Positions 34,665 through 42,856 of a stretch of 64,000 nt of DNA are shown one piece after another. Made by a program: the position numbers and the translations under genes. The notes under the pieces were generated by a model that had not been told where the DNA came from, did not search any database, and saw only the letters and a program-made list of their open reading frames with translations. Position 1 is the first letter of the stretch; each line of letters starts with the position of its first letter. Origin of the DNA: JAVJSD01 sp040219575 (GTDB lineage: Bacteria; Planctomycetota; Planctomycetia; Pirellulales; Pirellulaceae); contig JAVJSD010000116.1 in the NCBI GenBank assembly GCA_040219575.1, forward strand, positions 1 to 64,000. Direction: 5' to 3'.

Positions 34665-34916
34665 ATGATCGAAAACCGCACCCTCCGCGAATACTTCTTC
34701 GACCCGTCCGCGTGGCACCGCACCGACCGTCCGAACCGAATCTGCCGTCGCTGGTTTACCGCTGGTGTTGAAGTCGAGCTTCGCTACGCCTCCGGCCGCT
34801 GGACTTGGCGAGTCCGAAATCTCGACACGAACGAAACGACGAAGAACGTTGGCGACTGCGGCTCGATGCGCGGCGCGATGGAAAGCGCGTTCCGAGAGAT
34901 CGGAGGTGAAACGTGA
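34665..34916 (+). CDS. Small hypothetical protein of the element
   Basis: 83 residues, basic, with several Trp, Tyr and Arg residues (TAGVEVELRYASGRWTWRVRNLD). It looks like a small beta-sheet protein. The next gene begins inside its stop codon (GTGA), so the two are translationally coupled. Function unknown. Confidence 0.6.
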   Translation: MIENRTLREYFFDPSAWHRTDRPNRICRRWFTAGVEVELRYASGRWTWRVRNLDTNETTKNVGDCGSMRGAMESAFREIGGET

Positions 34917-35161
34917 TTCGACCGATCCGCAAGGCGCTGGACCCCGACGAGTTATTCAACCGCTTTCGGCGAGGTTTTCAAAAGAGCCGAAAGGGAAACT
35001 ATTGGAGAGAGTACGACGGCGCGATCGTCGTGCTGTTCCGTGGCCGCGACGAGGGATGGAATTGGCTCGTCATCCACCCCGACAAGAGCAAGCAGTTCGG
35101 CTCAGACGAGTACGACTCCCGAAACGACGCGATGCTTGAGGCGTGGGAGGCCGTTAGATGA
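34913..35161 (+). CDS. Small hypothetical protein coupled to the previous gene
   Basis: 82 residues from the GTG at 34913, with GGAGGTGAA upstream. It contains a compact, basic and aromatic sequence (GNYWREYDGAIVVLFRGRDEGWNWLVIHPDKSKQF). It ends in an acidic helix (NDAMLEAWEAV). Function unknown. Confidence 0.6.
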   Translation: MIRPIRKALDPDELFNRFRRGFQKSRKGNYWREYDGAIVVLFRGRDEGWNWLVIHPDKSKQFGSDEYDSRNDAMLEAWEAVR

Positions 35162-35166
35162 ACTGA

Positions 35167-35433
35167 CTAGTCCTGTGCTGGATCGCTCGTCTTCCAAGCA
35201 CTCCATTTGCCGTCAGAGAGAACTGCGTAGCTTACGCTTCCCGTTTCGTGATCGCTTCGCATTACGCGTGGGACAAGCGATTCAGCGCTCGAATAAACAT
35301 GGAAATCGTAACGATTGGCAGTTTCCGGCCGGTCGGCCGTTGATCGACCGACCGCGAATCCCGCTAGGGAGCAAGTCACACCAACAACAACGACTCCAAC
35401 GACGACGGCTACTATTCCGACTTTCGAGTCCAT
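35167..35433 (-). CDS. Small membrane or exported protein, antisense to the element genes
   Basis: 88 residues. A strong N-terminal hydrophobic segment (VGIVAVVVGVVVVGVTC) is followed by a soluble part (YAVLSDGKWSAWKTSDPAQD). Its stop lies close to the 3' end of the previous gene. It is the only small minus-strand gene between replication and packaging modules, so it may be a moron. No family is recognised. Confidence 0.5.
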   Translation of the reverse strand: MDSKVGIVAVVVGVVVVGVTCSLAGFAVGRSTADRPETANRYDFHVYSSAESLVPRVMRSDHETGSVSYAVLSDGKWSAWKTSDPAQD

Positions 35434-35685
35434 AGTGAAACCTCTTTTATTTGCGCGAAACGGACAATCCGATTTCTAACAACCGTACTTCTTCCCCCTC
35501 ACCCTTGAAATCCCCTCCGCGAGACCGAACAACCCTGAGGAAAAGCGGCCGAAACGGTTACCGCAACCGATAGCCTAGGGCTCCTAACCCCCTTACGGAT
35601 AATGCGTTACGACGTTGGCAAGGATTCTTTACGCCCGGTCATCGGGCGTAATGGCGTCCGAAACCCCTAGAAGGCGAGCCCCCCT
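35434..35685. other. Spacer with a TTACGCCCG inverted pair
   Basis: TTACGCCCG (35629-35637) and CGGGCGTAA (35643-35651) form a hairpin with a five-base loop just upstream of the terminase-like gene. It shares its word with both ends of the element. Confidence 0.6.
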
Positions 35686-36069
35686 ATGCCCGCTCCCCCG
35701 AAGAACCGAAACGCCACGCGGCACGGCCTCAAGGCCGGAACCCTCCCCGCTGGGGCGAGCTACGTGAAGCGCGATTGCGACGCCCTCCGCCGCTGCATCG
35801 AGGCCGCTGTCGTCGAGAGACACGGCGAGATCGCCCTCTACCACGCCGCCTGCATCCAGTCGGCCATCCGCTGGGAGCGCCACGCGATGCTCGCCCAGCG
35901 CTGGCTGCGGCTGGAGATCGACCAGATGGACCCGGCGACGAAACTCAGCTACTCCCGCGAGATCGCCCGCGCGAGCGCCGAACGCGACAAGTGCCTGGAA
36001 AAACTCGGCCTCGACAAGGACCTGACCGCCAACGCAATCGACGTGCTCTACTCCAGGGAAAACGGGTGA
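35686..36069 (+). CDS. Probable small terminase subunit
   Basis: 127 residues. The start PAPPKNRNATRHGLKAG resembles the conserved N-terminus of phage small terminases and related packaging proteins, and the rest is helical (EIALYHAACIQSAIRWERHAMLAQRWLRLE; YSREIARASAERDKCLEKLGL). The large terminase follows, separated only by the inserted DUF6602 gene. Recognition of cos or pac DNA is inferred from family and position. Confidence 0.55.
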   Translation: MPAPPKNRNATRHGLKAGTLPAGASYVKRDCDALRRCIEAAVVERHGEIALYHAACIQSAIRWERHAMLAQRWLRLEIDQMDPATKLSYSREIARASAERDKCLEKLGLDKDLTANAIDVLYSRENG

Positions 36070-36559
36070 GGCAACACTCTTGCGGCGTCGCAGCTAAACC
36101 AGCCTGATTAGAATTGCCGCTCTGCAAGGAGGGTATTCCCCTCCTTGCGGTCGCACTTACCTACTTGAACAAGCTCACTATCAAATGGCATGCATTAATG
36201 ACGAGGTTGCAGACGCCAACAATTACCATAACACAAAACTCTAAAGACATAATACATCTCCTTAAAAGGGATAACTACACGTTGCGCAATAACATACATG
36301 CGCCTTCTATAATATCTATACACCATTTACACAGAAACAGTGAAAAACTTTTGTGACTTGCCTGTAATGCGCTAAGAGGAGCGGCGCGAAGACATAGGAG
36401 TATCGCCGCAGGAGGCCCGTTCTTCAACCCGAATCTGCCGCGGTTATGCAGAATCTACCGCCAACAATGGGCCTGCAGGCCAGCGTCTGCCGAAGGGCGA
36501 CTCGTGCCTCGAAGGCCAGCTAGTTCCCGGCGCTACGTGAGGCGATCAAGAGCAAACGA
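36070..36559. other. AT-rich spacer at the cargo insertion
   Basis: This 490-base segment between the small terminase and the DUF6602 gene is AT-rich between about 36190 and 36355. It contains a 10-bp hairpin (36124-36148, arms GCAAGGAGGG/CCCTCCTTGC) and a 12-base palindrome GGCCTGCAGGCC (36470-36481). An 80-codon frame at 36114 is not convincing. The composition suggests DNA acquired together with the cargo gene. Confidence 0.5.
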
Positions 36560-37477
36560 CTATGAATCGTCGCCATTCCGTGCTACTACAACGCTAGTAC
36601 GTGAGTAGTCAATGAATTCTTCGAAATACTCTCCCATTGCTGCCTTTAGATACCCTTCCATTTCCTTCCACACGTTCTCAGAGCGTCGCTGAAGAAAAGT
36701 CAAAAGAAGGTCAATGAGGAGCCAGCCGAACCGTGATCTAACGTGCCATAGAGCCATAAGAATTGAGTGATTGTCACCATATCGCTGCTTCAGTTGTTTC
36801 AACTCTTCGTCTGTGGCAGTGATGTTCCACCATTGGCCAGAAGCGAAGCCGACATGTGACCCAGCGACAATTATCTGTGGGAGAAGATGTGATTGTCCTG
36901 ATTGTATCCGGCATTGCTTGCACCACTTGTCGATGTGTGTGGCCAATGTTGTCGAAGTCTTGATAGTCGAGCGAAAGCCAAATACATAGGTGCTTGGAAG
37001 ATATTTCGGATTGGGCCTCGACAGCAACTCCATCGCGCGAAATGGGTCAGTTGAGCTGATCGGAACAGCGGAAGGATGAGCAGTGGCGAGCACGGAAGCG
37101 CAATTGTTCAAAGCTTTCGTGAGTTCATCGGCAGTCAGTGTAGACTTTACTTCAATGCATGCAATTGTGCCCTCAGCAAAATACAGTCCGTAGCCATGTT
37201 GGGTTTCAAGAACCGGGTAGCGAGAGTCATAGATTACGACATCAACTTGCTTGGACCTCAAGTCTCCTTGGCCTCCAATTACGACCCCGGAGCCGATATG
37301 ACACTCGGGCGGAAGGACCGAGCGCAATGCCCGATCTACGAAGAACTCGCGGGCATTGCCTATCATCGTACTGTGTTCAAGCAAGCCTGCGAGTTCAGCT
37401 TCTTCGTGCAGAATCCGCTCAAGGCTATCGAACCATTGTCCAACCGCCGAACGGCCCGCTGACTTCTTCTTGCTCAT
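36560..37477 (-). CDS. DUF6602 protein, nuclease-like fold (probable defence or moron cargo)
   Basis: 305 residues, minus strand. A PD-(D/E)xK-like core is visible: REFFVDRALRSVLPPECHIG, KQVDVVIYDSRYPVLET, then GTIACIEVKSTLTADEL, where the Asp and the ExK are the expected metal ligands. DUF6602 proteins occur in defence contexts. It sits antisense between the small and large terminase, its start codon 16 bases from the large terminase start, and its base composition is lower in GC than its neighbours, so it looks inserted. Target unknown. Confidence 0.72.
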   Translation of the reverse strand: MSKKKSAGRSAVGQWFDSLERILHEEAELAGLLEHSTMIGNAREFFVDRALRSVLPPECHIGSGVVIGGQGDLRSKQVDVVIYDSRYPVLETQHGYGLYFAEGTIACIEVKSTLTADELTKALNNCASVLATAHPSAVPISSTDPFRAMELLSRPNPKYLPSTYVFGFRSTIKTSTTLATHIDKWCKQCRIQSGQSHLLPQIIVAGSHVGFASGQWWNITATDEELKQLKQRYGDNHSILMALWHVRSRFGWLLIDLLLTFLQRRSENVWKEMEGYLKAAMGEYFEEFIDYSRTSVVVARNGDDS

Positions 37478-37493
37478 TCAGGGGATTCTATCA

Positions 37494-39032
37494 GTGATCC
37501 TTCGTCAACTTCAAGCCAACCCTGCCGTCTACCAGGCCGATCTCCACGTCCCCACCGGCAGCGGCCCCCGCAGGTTCGGCGACGTGATGGCCGACTTCCA
37601 GCGGGAGCGGTTCGCCCTGGTGAATCCCTCGCTCGTCGCGGTAACGAAACACGAACCGCCCCCGGTGCCGCGCGTCTGGGACGAACGGACGAAGGGAGCC
37701 AGCAAGGATACCGATGCGGCGGTTAACCTCCTCTGGCTGCTCGCCTTCTCCCGTCGTCCGCTGAGAATCCAGGTCGGCGCTTACGACCAGTCGCAGGCCG
37801 ACGAAGTGCGGCTGATTACCAAGGGGATCGTCCGCACCACTGGCCCGCTAAACAACTTCCTCGCCCAGGTGATCGACGTCCAATCGGACAAGATCGTAAA
37901 CAAGCGAACCGATTCCACCTGCGAGATTCTGACCTCCGACAAGCTCGGCTCCCACGGCTCCCGGCCCGACGTCGTTCTGCTCGACGAGCTAACCCACCAG
38001 AAAGACAAAGCCTTCGCGGAGACGCTGCTCGACAACCTCGACAAGATGCCCTGCGGCCTCGCCATAATCGCGACCAACGCCGGGCACGATCCCTCCTGGC
38101 AACTCGACTGGAAGCGAACTTTCGCCGCCTCCGATCGCTGGCGGATTCTCGAATATAACCAACCCGCTCCCTGGATTACCGCCTCCGCTCTCGCCGAGTC
38201 CGCCAAGCGAAACAGCGCAGGCCGCTACGCCCGGCTATGGAAAGGCCAGTGGGTCTCCGACACTGGCGACGCGCTCGACGCCTCCGACATCGACAACTGC
38301 TTTACGCGAAGCGGTCCGATGCTCGGCGACGAACCGGGCTACGTCTTTGCGGGAGGGCTCGACATCGGACTGAAGAAACACGCCACCGGGTTCGTCGTCG
38401 TCGGGAAGCACATCGGATGGAGCGAAGAGAAGCCCAAGCCGCCGCGCGTTCTCTCCGATCTGCAACGGGCGTTGATCGAGAATGGCCACGCCGAAGAACC
38501 GATCGACGAACCGGAATACGCCTGGCACGAACCGACGCACCGCCTCCGCCTCGCGCACCTGAAAGCCTGGAAGCCGACTCCCGGCAAGCGCGTCTCTCTC
38601 GAAGCGGTGCGCGTCGAGATTCTCCGGGCGCAGGAACGGTTTAATCTCGCGGGCATCTCCCTCGATCCACACCAAGGCGAACACCTCGCCGAGCTACTCC
38701 AGCGCGACGGCGTACCGATTATCCCGACACCCCAAACGCCCAACTCCCTCCAGGAACAAGCGACAACGCTCGTCGAAGCCTTCCAGCAGCGGACGATTGA
38801 GCTTTATCCCGACGACGACCTAGCGGCCGACCTGAAGACGCTACGCATCCAAGACAAAGGCACGAAGGTTCGGCTTCTCTCCCCAGAGAAGAAGACGGAC
38901 GACGGAGCGGGGACGGCCCACGGCGACCTCGCCAGCGCGCTATCGTTCGCGCTCGTCTGCGTTAAAAATCCCCTTATCGGGTCTATTTACTTTTCCTATA
39001 AGACCGGTAATAATTTAATCGTATACCCCTAG
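37494..39032 (+). CDS. Phage terminase large subunit
   Basis: 512 residues from the GTG at 37494 (AGGGGA upstream); the longer open frame would run through the DUF6602 gene on the other strand. The ATPase domain is at about 40-270 with DERTKGASKDTDAA as a Walker-A-like region and PDVVLLDELTH as Walker B. The nuclease domain follows, with AGGLDIGLKKHATGFVVV carrying a metal-binding Asp and later HGDLASALSFAL. It packages DNA into the capsid encoded just downstream. Confidence 0.85.
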   Translation: MILRQLQANPAVYQADLHVPTGSGPRRFGDVMADFQRERFALVNPSLVAVTKHEPPPVPRVWDERTKGASKDTDAAVNLLWLLAFSRRPLRIQVGAYDQSQADEVRLITKGIVRTTGPLNNFLAQVIDVQSDKIVNKRTDSTCEILTSDKLGSHGSRPDVVLLDELTHQKDKAFAETLLDNLDKMPCGLAIIATNAGHDPSWQLDWKRTFAASDRWRILEYNQPAPWITASALAESAKRNSAGRYARLWKGQWVSDTGDALDASDIDNCFTRSGPMLGDEPGYVFAGGLDIGLKKHATGFVVVGKHIGWSEEKPKPPRVLSDLQRALIENGHAEEPIDEPEYAWHEPTHRLRLAHLKAWKPTPGKRVSLEAVRVEILRAQERFNLAGISLDPHQGEHLAELLQRDGVPIIPTPQTPNSLQEQATTLVEAFQQRTIELYPDDDLAADLKTLRIQDKGTKVRLLSPEKKTDDGAGTAHGDLASALSFALVCVKNPLIGSIYFSYKTGNNLIVYP

Positions 39033-39267
39033 GGGTCGCCCTCGGTGGGCGAAAGCGATCGACGGTTAGGCAACGCCGGTCGCTAGTTGATGCCGTTCTT
39101 AGCCGCCTCTATTCGGCCAATCCCGCGCAACCTCTTTGCCGGGCTCCAAGTAACGTTCCCCGCGTCTCCGTGCGCGCTACTCGAACAGTCCCGCCACGAC
39201 CATCACGCCGGTCGAGCCGTTCGCCTAACCACGGCTCCCGGCGTGGGCGGGCACTAAAGGCAACGCT
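39033..39267. other. Spacer before the capsid gene
   Basis: 235 bases without a credible frame. It must contain the capsid ribosome-binding site (AAAGGCAACGCT region) and possibly a separate promoter. No protease or scaffold gene is present here. Confidence 0.4.
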
Positions 39268-40707
39268 ATGAAGATTTCCCTTTCCCTGAAGAACTGGCTC
39301 GTCGGTCGAGACCTGCTCGAACGAGACGCGAGCGAATCGCAGATAAGTCGAGCCGCCGCGAACGCCCTCGCGGAAGGCACGTTAGACCCCAAAACCTACG
39401 TCGCGCTGGCTGGCGACGGCGCACCCACCGTGGAGGATTTGATGAAGACAACTACCCCCGATCCGAACAAGGTCTTCGGCCAAGGCGACGCCCCGTATGT
39501 CCGAGTGAAGAACCCCGGCGAACGCTACTGCGAGAAGCGGTACGAAGCCCGACACCGTAAGACCGGCGAGGTGGTTGTCGATCCGATCTACCAACGCCCC
39601 TGCGCGACGATGAGCGAGGGAGCGAAGGCGCGGCACGGGGTTCTCTTTAAGCACCTCGCCCGCAAGGCCGGCATCCTCCGCGAACCGGCGACGGAACACG
39701 AGTCGGCGCTGCTAACGGAGATGGTCGAGAAGGGCGCGTGGTGCGGACGCATTGGCCCCGAGAGCGAGAACGCCAGCTACTTCGACTACATCGGCGGCCA
39801 TCGAAACATTAAGGCGTTGATCGACGACGCCACCTCCGGCGGTCTCGAAATTACGCCGATCGAGTTTGACTCGGACGTGATTACCTTTCCGCTCCTTACT
39901 GGCGAGTTGTTCCCCAACGTCGATCTTCGCCCGGTCCCTCGCGGTCGTCGAATCGAAGGTGCTTCAATTACCACGCCGACGATGCAATGGGGAGGCCAGG
40001 ACGATGCCGCGATGGATCTGTTCAACACCAACGACATGGTCGCGGCGATTGATACGACGATCTTCGCGGTGGACGGCTCGATCCTGATTGGCAAGGACTT
40101 CCTTTCGGATTCGCCCGTCGAAGTCGGCAACGTGCTGACGGCGCTCGTGGGCGAACGGCTGGCGCAGACGCTCGATGCCGTCGTCGCCAACGGGAACGGC
40201 ACGACCCAGCCCACGGGCATCTTCCAAGCGGCGGGCGTCTCGACGGTTAACACCGACAACAGCGCATCCGGTCCCCCGAGTCTCGCGGACTACATCGAGC
40301 TTCTATTCTCGCTCGGGAAGCAGTACCGCACGCCGTCGAATCGCGTCTGCTTCGTGTCGAACGATACGAGCTACCAACGCAGTCGAAGCATCCGCGTCGA
40401 TCCGCAGAGCAGCACGACCGACCAGCGCCCGGTTCTGACGGGAGGCGATACGACGAGTTTCCAGAATTACATGACGCTCGGCCTGCCGCATAAGGTCGAG
40501 AATAACAACATCGCCAACACGCAGGCGGCGGTGATCGCGTTTATGAAGTACCGGATGTACCGGCGTCTCGGATTGGAAATCAACTTCGACGATCGTGGCG
40601 CCACGCTCCGTCGCGCGAACGAAGTCTTGATGACGTACCGCGCCCGCTTCGGCGGAAAACTGATGGACGCCAGCGCGATGGCGAAGTGGACCGACGGACA
40701 AAGCTAA
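39268..40707 (+). CDS. HK97-type phage major capsid protein
   Basis: 479 residues. The N-terminal region (about 1-160) is charged and may serve as a scaffold, being longer than in the simplest capsids. The C-terminal half shows the HK97 pattern: TTPTMQWGGQDDAAMDLFNTND, VGNVLTALVGERLAQTLDAVVANGNGTTQPTGIF and a late FLQNYMTLGLPHKVENN-like region. No capsid maturation protease is visible in the element, so cleavage of the N-terminal part, if any, would rely on another phage or on autoproteolysis. Confidence 0.85.
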   Translation: MKISLSLKNWLVGRDLLERDASESQISRAAANALAEGTLDPKTYVALAGDGAPTVEDLMKTTTPDPNKVFGQGDAPYVRVKNPGERYCEKRYEARHRKTGEVVVDPIYQRPCATMSEGAKARHGVLFKHLARKAGILREPATEHESALLTEMVEKGAWCGRIGPESENASYFDYIGGHRNIKALIDDATSGGLEITPIEFDSDVITFPLLTGELFPNVDLRPVPRGRRIEGASITTPTMQWGGQDDAAMDLFNTNDMVAAIDTTIFAVDGSILIGKDFLSDSPVEVGNVLTALVGERLAQTLDAVVANGNGTTQPTGIFQAAGVSTVNTDNSASGPPSLADYIELLFSLGKQYRTPSNRVCFVSNDTSYQRSRSIRVDPQSSTTDQRPVLTGGDTTSFQNYMTLGLPHKVENNNIANTQAAVIAFMKYRMYRRLGLEINFDDRGATLRRANEVLMTYRARFGGKLMDASAMAKWTDGQS

Positions 40708-40723
40708 CCAGGAGAACGAACCA

Positions 40724-41263
40724 ATGGTAAAGGGAACCGACAGCCCGGCGGTCGAAATCGAGATCGACGGCCCGAGCAACGAAGCGCTGCACTTCCGCCC
40801 TCTGCAACGGTCGATTCGCGGAAGGTTCGACATGAACCGGATCGGCGAACCGATGGCCCGGGTGGCGGCGACGAAGTGGCCGACGCCGATCCCCTCGCAA
40901 CGGCTCGGCATCGACGCCAACGGCAACGGCTACCTAATCGAGCCGCTGCACGACATCGCCCACGCCCCGACGCGGGAGAAGATCGATAAGACGGGAAAGG
41001 CGCTCGAACCCGCCCGGCAGACGTTCGACAACATCGACCTTTGCACCTGGGCCTTCTGGCTCCGAAGGGCGGTCGAAGGGGGGCTGGCCCGCGTCGTCTC
41101 CGGCAAGCTGCCCGAGGTTGAGGGGACGCCGCGCATGAACTTTATCCTCCACGATCCCGGCCCGAGCCAGACCGACACGCTGGCCGAAGCGTTGAACCGG
41201 CAGGCCGACGCCTTTAACAGCCTCGCCGCCGCAATCGCCGATCTCGCGAAGGGGCGCAAGTGA
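40724..41263 (+). CDS. Hypothetical head-region protein
   Basis: 179 residues, 16 bases after the capsid gene. It contains ARVAATKWPTPIPSQRLGIDANGNGYLIEPLHD and a helical Ala-rich C-terminus (SQTDTLAEALNRQADAFNSLAAAIADLAKG). The next gene starts inside its stop codon. It may be a head-completion or decoration protein, but there is no recognised family. Confidence 0.6.
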   Translation: MVKGTDSPAVEIEIDGPSNEALHFRPLQRSIRGRFDMNRIGEPMARVAATKWPTPIPSQRLGIDANGNGYLIEPLHDIAHAPTREKIDKTGKALEPARQTFDNIDLCTWAFWLRRAVEGGLARVVSGKLPEVEGTPRMNFILHDPGPSQTDTLAEALNRQADAFNSLAAAIADLAKGRK

Positions 41264-41523
41264 TTTGCCGGATGATCGAGCGATGGGCGAACGAGACGGC
41301 CCTCCGCGCCCTGCATCGCAAGGAGGGGGAGTTGATGCAGGCGCAGGCCCGCATCGACGCCCTCGAACGCAAGTTGGCCGTGGTCGAGTCGGAGCGCGAC
41401 AACCTGGCGGCGGTCGTCGCCCGCGACCGGGCACGCATTAAGGCTGAAGGCGCGGCGTACGCCCGACAGCAAGCCGAAGCGGAGGCAATGACGAATGAAC
41501 GCACTGGCGAAAGCCTTCGCTGA
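41260..41523 (+). CDS. Small coiled-coil protein
   Basis: 87 residues from the GTG at 41260, overlapping the previous stop (GTGA). A continuous helix with heptad-like spacing (EGELMQAQARIDALERKLAVVESERDNLAAVVARDRARIKAEG) dominates. The portal start at 41495 overlaps its 3' end, so three genes are translationally linked. It could be a scaffold-like protein. Confidence 0.55.
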   Translation: MICRMIERWANETALRALHRKEGELMQAQARIDALERKLAVVESERDNLAAVVARDRARIKAEGAAYARQQAEAEAMTNERTGESLR

Positions 41524-42856
41524 TACTGACCGAAGCTACTTCGCGGCCAAGGCCAGCGTCGCCGCGACGGCCGACGCGCTCCTCGCGTCCGGCCCCTCGG
41601 GACTCCCGACGCAGAAGCCCGACCTCGCCCGCGCCGCCGAACAGCTACGGCACTTCCGAGGTTGGGTCTTCGCGGCCATTCGTCCGATCGCCCAGCGGAT
41701 CGCCGGGCAACCGATCCACGTCGGCAAGGCACCGAGGCAACGGCAAACTAAGGACGCGCGACCGGAACCGCTCTCGTCGCACCCGCTGCTCGACCTGCTC
41801 GCCGATCCGAACGATTTAATGGTTGCTTGGTCGCTGATCTATTCGATGATCGCGAGTCTAGAGCTAACCGGGCGACAACTCTGGTGGCTCCCCGAGCGAA
41901 AGCAAATCCTACCGATTCCGACCAGTTGGCTCGTGGGGATGGAAGGGGCGACGAAGATAACCGCCTTTCGTGTCCGTCCCCCGTATTCGGGCGAGACGTT
42001 CGATATCCCCGCCGAGCAGTGCTGCTACTTCGTCTATCCCGATCCGAGCGACCCGCACGGCGCGTTGTCCCCACTGCAAGCTGCCGCCAGCGCGGTGAAC
42101 AGCGACGAGCTAATGCAGCAGTCGCAGGCCAGTACGTTCCGCCAGGGCATCAATCCCGGCCACGCTTTAATCGTCGGCAAGGAGGCAACGCCCGACGGCC
42201 AACAGCGACGCCCGCGACTCTCTCCCGCCCAGCAGCGGCAGTTGATCGGCGCGATTCGGAAGCGCTACGAGGGGGCGATGAACCACGGCGAGCCGTTGAT
42301 CCTCGACGCGCTGATTGAGGACGTGAAGGTGCTCTCGCGTCCGTGGTCGAAGGAAATGGACTTCCTGAACTCCGGCAAGATGACGAAGGAACGCATCTGC
42401 CAAATCTTCGGCGTGTCGCCCTATCTGATCGGCGGATCGGAACCGGGCAGCCGCGCGGCGTCGGCGGTCGCCGAGCAGCACTTTATCGCCGGCACGATTA
42501 ACCCCAAGATCGAGCTTCTAAGCCAGACGCTGACCGAATGGCTGGCGCCGATGTTCGGCGGGGAGATCGTCGTCTGGATCGAGCCCTGCACGGCTAACGA
42601 CGCCGAGATGGAACTGAGGCGGATGGAACTGGCCGCCAAGTTCGGGGCGCTACGCATGAACGAGTTGCGCACGTTCGTCGGCCTGCCAGAAGACGACGCC
42701 TTCGATGGCGTGTTGATCGGCGGTCGAAACATGAGCACAACTGGGTCGATCGAATCGGGCTTGCGGCAGATGGTCGGCGATGCGTTAGCCGACATCGAAG
42801 CCGACAACATCTTGTCGTGTGTACAGATGCAGGCTGCCAATAGATGGACAACGTAA
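41495..42856 (+). CDS. HK97-family phage portal protein, C-terminus possibly replaced
   Basis: 453 residues. The portal family is recognisable from FRGWVFAAIRPIAQRIAGQPI, VAWSLIYSMIASLELTGRQLWWLP, SPLQAAASAVNSDELMQQSQASTFRQGINPG and KEMDFLNSGKMTKERICQIFGVSPYLIGGS. Up to about residue 430 it looks normal. The last residues (CVQMQAANRWTT) overlap the start of the next gene and do not look like a portal tail, so the original C-terminus may have been lost when the next gene inserted. Confidence 0.85.
   Translation: MNALAKAFADTDRSYFAAKASVAATADALLASGPSGLPTQKPDLARAAEQLRHFRGWVFAAIRPIAQRIAGQPIHVGKAPRQRQTKDARPEPLSSHPLLDLLADPNDLMVAWSLIYSMIASLELTGRQLWWLPERKQILPIPTSWLVGMEGATKITAFRVRPPYSGETFDIPAEQCCYFVYPDPSDPHGALSPLQAAASAVNSDELMQQSQASTFRQGINPGHALIVGKEATPDGQQRRPRLSPAQQRQLIGAIRKRYEGAMNHGEPLILDALIEDVKVLSRPWSKEMDFLNSGKMTKERICQIFGVSPYLIGGSEPGSRAASAVAEQHFIAGTINPKIELLSQTLTEWLAPMFGGEIVVWIEPCTANDAEMELRRMELAAKFGALRMNELRTFVGLPEDDAFDGVLIGGRNMSTTGSIESGLRQMVGDALADIEADNILSCVQMQAANRWTT

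Noticed and set aside
36114..36356. 80-codon open frame in the AT-rich spacer near the DUF6602 gene.
   Set aside because: The start lies on the edge of a hairpin, there is no ribosome-binding site, and the translation is rich in Ile, Asn and Thr from AT-rich DNA. It is probably non-coding.
37356..37493. An upstream extension of the large terminase frame.
   Set aside because: It lies fully inside the DUF6602 gene on the other strand and reads as low-complexity Ser/Arg/Pro. The GTG at 37494 has a ribosome-binding site and fits the family start.
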